Positions 62,231 to 64,000 of a DNA stretch of 64,000 bases are shown here, in pieces. Position numbers and translations under genes: made by a program. The notes under the pieces were generated by a model that worked only from the letters and a program-made list of their open reading frames with translations, did no database searches and had not been told where the DNA came from. Source of the stretch: an uncultured Collinsella sp. (GTDB lineage Bacteria > Actinomycetota > Coriobacteriia > Coriobacteriales > Coriobacteriaceae); assembly GCA_934654795.1 (NCBI GenBank), contig CAKUGT010000002.1:58133-122132 (forward strand), written 5' to 3'. Numbering within the stretch: position 1 is the first letter of the stretch; the number at the start of each line of letters is the position of its first letter.

Positions 62231-63001
62231 ATGATCAAGGCCGCGTTTTTTGATATCGACGGCACGCTGCTGAGCTTTGAGACGCACCGGATTCCGGCGT
62301 CGGCGCAGCAGGTGCTCGACAGCTTTCACGAGCAGGGGATCGCGTGCGTGATTGCCACGGGCCGTCCGACCTACCAGATGCCGGACTGGCTGTTCGACCT
62401 GGGCTGGGACGCGTACATTACGCTCTCGGGCCAGCACTGCTTTGATGCTGAGGGCGTCTATCGCAGCTGCGCCATTCATCCCGATGATGTGGCTGCGATC
62501 GTGCGCCAGGTGGCCGAGGGGCGCTATGACTCGCTGTGCATGCAGGGCGAGAATTCGTTTGTGAACCGCCTGTCCAAACGCGTGGTGGCTGCGGCCGATA
62601 ACGCGGGTATTTCCTACCACGAAGAGCCGTTTGAGCATGCTTTCGATGCGCCGGTCTACCAGTTCTGCGCTTTTGTGGACCCGGCTGACCAGGGCATTGT
62701 GAATGAGGCCCTGTCGCATTCGACAACCACGCGCTGGTGCGATCTGTTCTGCGACATTATTCCGGCCGACGGTGGCAAGGACCTGGGCGTGGCGGCGACG
62801 CTCGAGCGCCTGGGTATCGACGCGAGCGAGGCGATCGCCTTTGGCGACGGCGAGAACGACCTGTCGATGTTCTCGGCCGTAGGCACGAGCGTGGCCATGG
62901 GCAACGCGCAGGAGACCGTCAAGGCCGCCGCGACCTACGTAACGACCGCCGTAGACGACGACGGCATCTACAACGCCGCGAAGCACTTTGGCCTGATCTA
63001 G
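62231..63001 (+). CDS. Cof-type HAD-IIB phosphatase
   Basis: 256 residues. Motif I FFDIDGTLLSF, motif II ATGRPTYQ, the conserved Lys in GGKDLGVAATL and motif IV FGDGENDLSMF place it in the Cof/YbiV sugar-phosphatase group. It likely dephosphorylates a sugar phosphate or flavin nucleotide. It begins six bases after the ABC-F stop and is probably co-transcribed. Confidence 0.9.
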   Translation: MIKAAFFDIDGTLLSFETHRIPASAQQVLDSFHEQGIACVIATGRPTYQMPDWLFDLGWDAYITLSGQHCFDAEGVYRSCAIHPDDVAAIVRQVAEGRYDSLCMQGENSFVNRLSKRVVAAADNAGISYHEEPFEHAFDAPVYQFCAFVDPADQGIVNEALSHSTTTRWCDLFCDIIPADGGKDLGVAATLERLGIDASEAIAFGDGENDLSMFSAVGTSVAMGNAQETVKAAATYVTTAVDDDGIYNAAKHFGLI

Positions 63002-63014
63002 TTACGGGCCGGCA

Positions 63015-63066
63015 CCCGGCACTTGGGGACGTTCCTTTTCGGCCGGCAGCTGGGGACACTCCTTGC
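63015..63066. repeat. short copy of the GGGGAC-type intergenic repeat
   Basis: It resembles 46271-46315: both have CGGCACTTGGGGAC, then GCCGGCAG and GGGACACTCCTT in the same order. It has no coding role. Confidence 0.5.
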
Positions 63067-63129
63067 ACGCCGCACGCCACGTGCCGCGCGCCGGGGTGAT
63101 GCGCTTCGCCCGCGCGTTTTGTGAAACAC

Positions 63130-63210
63130 GGCTAACTTTTTAGTCAATGTAGTAAGACATGGGCAACTTTTGCGGTAAAGTAAGCCAAGGAAAGTATCCA
63201 AAGGCTAACT
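63130..63210. promoter_or_regulatory. direct repeats GGCTAACT before the DtxR-family gene
   Basis: GGCTAACT occurs at 63130-63137 and 63203-63210, within an otherwise AT-richer promoter region. It resembles half-sites of DtxR/MntR operators, so autoregulation is possible (inference). Confidence 0.4.
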
Positions 63211-63234
63211 AGCAATCATCGCGAAAGGCGGCCC

Positions 63235-63624
63235 ATGGCCCTACGTGAATCCGGAGAAGACTACCTCGAATCGATCTACGTTCTTTCGCAACGCCAGGGC
63301 ATCGTGCGCTCGATTGACGTTGCGGAGTACCTCGGCGTGACCAAGGCGAGCGTGTCCAAAGCCATGGCGACGTTGGAGAACAACGGCTACGTCGAGATGG
63401 GCAAACGCGACGTGCATCTGACGGAGCGAGGGCTGGAGGTCGCCCGTCAAATGTGGGAGCGCCACTGCTTTTTCGTGGGGCTGCTCGAGGATGCGGGCGT
63501 GTCGGCCGAGGTGGCGTCGCAAGAGGGCTGCCACATGGAGCATTGCCTGAGCGAGGAAAGCTTTGAGAAGCTAAGGGCGATGCTGAGCCGGGACGCGGTG
63601 GCGGATCCAGCGACGGAATTCTAA
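63235..63624 (+). CDS. DtxR/MntR-family metal-dependent regulator
   Basis: 129 residues. N-terminal winged helix (SGEDYLESIYVLSQRQG...IDVAEYLGVTKASVSKAM) and a dimer/metal domain with the ligand set in ECxxH-like GCHMEHCLS. The C-terminal SH3-like FeoA domain of DtxR is absent, as in MntR. It would repress metal uptake or control export when Mn or Fe is bound. The ATG at 63235 lies after GCGAAAGG. No metal transporter is adjacent; the CDF exporter at 10301 is a possible target. Confidence 0.88.
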   Translation: MALRESGEDYLESIYVLSQRQGIVRSIDVAEYLGVTKASVSKAMATLENNGYVEMGKRDVHLTERGLEVARQMWERHCFFVGLLEDAGVSAEVASQEGCHMEHCLSEESFEKLRAMLSRDAVADPATEF

Positions 63625-64000
63625 CGAACCCCCAGTAGCGCGGAGTTCGCGCAAAGCGCGAACCAGCGAAAGGGGATAGAGGGCCCAAACAATAACGCGC
63701 CCACTTCATCCCAAAGTCAACAAATCAACTCGCAGCGCCCCTTCAGCAGAACCGCCCTCGCATCCCAGAGAGGCGCGCCTCCCGCGCCGAAACGGCGCGG
63801 GACAGTGACCGGGATCAAAGGCCCTCTCAGCCAAGTCCATTTCAGACAAGGAACCCCGCCAGCAAGCGATGCCAAGAACCTCCAGCAGCGTCACCGCAGG
63901 CCGGGACCGGGTTTGGTTTTGAAAACATTCCGCACTGATATCTTCTGAATTGAAGACGCCGATGGCGTATCCATATACCATTGGCGTCGACACCATCAGA
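63625..64000. other. window end without a supportable gene
   Basis: It holds two hairpins, GTTCGCGC-AAA-GCGCGAAC (63645-63663) and TCCCGCGCCG-AAA-CGGCGCGGGA (63780-63802). The first may end the DtxR message although no T run follows. A 96-codon minus-strand frame (63706-63996) has no recognisable domain or clear ribosome site and is not called. Confidence 0.5.

Noticed and set aside
61460..62986. A 508-codon minus-strand open frame
   Set aside because: Antisense to the ABC-F and HAD genes; no domain and no ribosome site.
63706..63996. 96-codon minus-strand frame at the window end
   Set aside because: No domain, no convincing ribosome site, and it covers hairpins; could only be judged with sequence beyond the window.

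Overview
The window is GC-rich, densely coded DNA from an anaerobic Gram-positive bacterium. It most resembles the Coriobacteriia, and Collinsella in particular (inference). The reasons are strongly GC-biased third codon positions, a superoxide reductase in place of catalase or SOD, a LexA box of the Gram-positive type before ruvCAB, formate-tetrahydrofolate ligase with FchA and FolD, Tat and lipoprotein signals, and cell-wall or membrane-anchored surface proteins. No rRNA, tRNA, phage, transposase or CRISPR locus was seen.

Layout. 1-9.2 kb: the 3' part of a SNF2-family helicase, a superoxide reductase, a degenerate nitrilase/NAD-synthetase-like fusion, SOS-type ruvCAB and fhs. 9.3-18 kb: an envelope protein with a C-terminal heptad repeat, a CDF metal exporter, a double zinc-ribbon protein, a small PH-like protein, a Tat-exported PI-PLC-like surface enzyme and two paralogous lipoproteins. 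18.2-24 kb: fchA-folD, a 240-bp palindromic element, a C69 dipeptidase, and a phasin-like/UbiB kinase pair. 24-30.5 kb: a cobalamin riboswitch ahead of two cell-surface proteins carrying transcobalamin-like (DUF4430) domains. 30.5-31.1 kb: a noncoding array of about 7.5 palindromic 61-bp units. 31-42.8 kb: two GtrA proteins, class III fructose-1,6-bisphosphatase, DegV, a TIM-barrel-like protein, an rRNA methyltransferase, a divergent methionyl-tRNA synthetase, a membrane zincin, queH and queA. 42.8-48.5 kb: a coiled-coil tail-anchored protein, an SDR enzyme, tgt and a LOG-family protein, with two covarying structured intergenic elements and several palindromes. 48.5-52.8 kb: a RelB/YafQ-type toxin-antitoxin pair and a frameshifted TOTE-type primase-helicase, bracketed by hairpin repeats and a second copy of the 240-bp element. 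52.9-64 kb: DegV, HAD phosphatase, PepV-like dipeptidase, pstSCAB, an ABC-F ATPase, a Cof-type HAD phosphatase and a short DtxR-family regulator.

How the genes work together. fhs, fchA and folD make up the formate-to-methylene-THF branch; FolD here has lost residues needed for cyclohydrolase activity, which explains the adjacent fchA. queH, queA and tgt are three steps of queuosine tRNA modification. pstSCAB imports phosphate. The riboswitch and DUF4430 proteins look like a vitamin B12-responsive surface system, probably for corrinoid capture; this is the strongest candidate for an undescribed system. The second is a family of structured elements lying immediately after stop codons (42821-42960, 46013-46158 and, in rearranged form, 56071-56172), whose helices are kept by compensatory changes.
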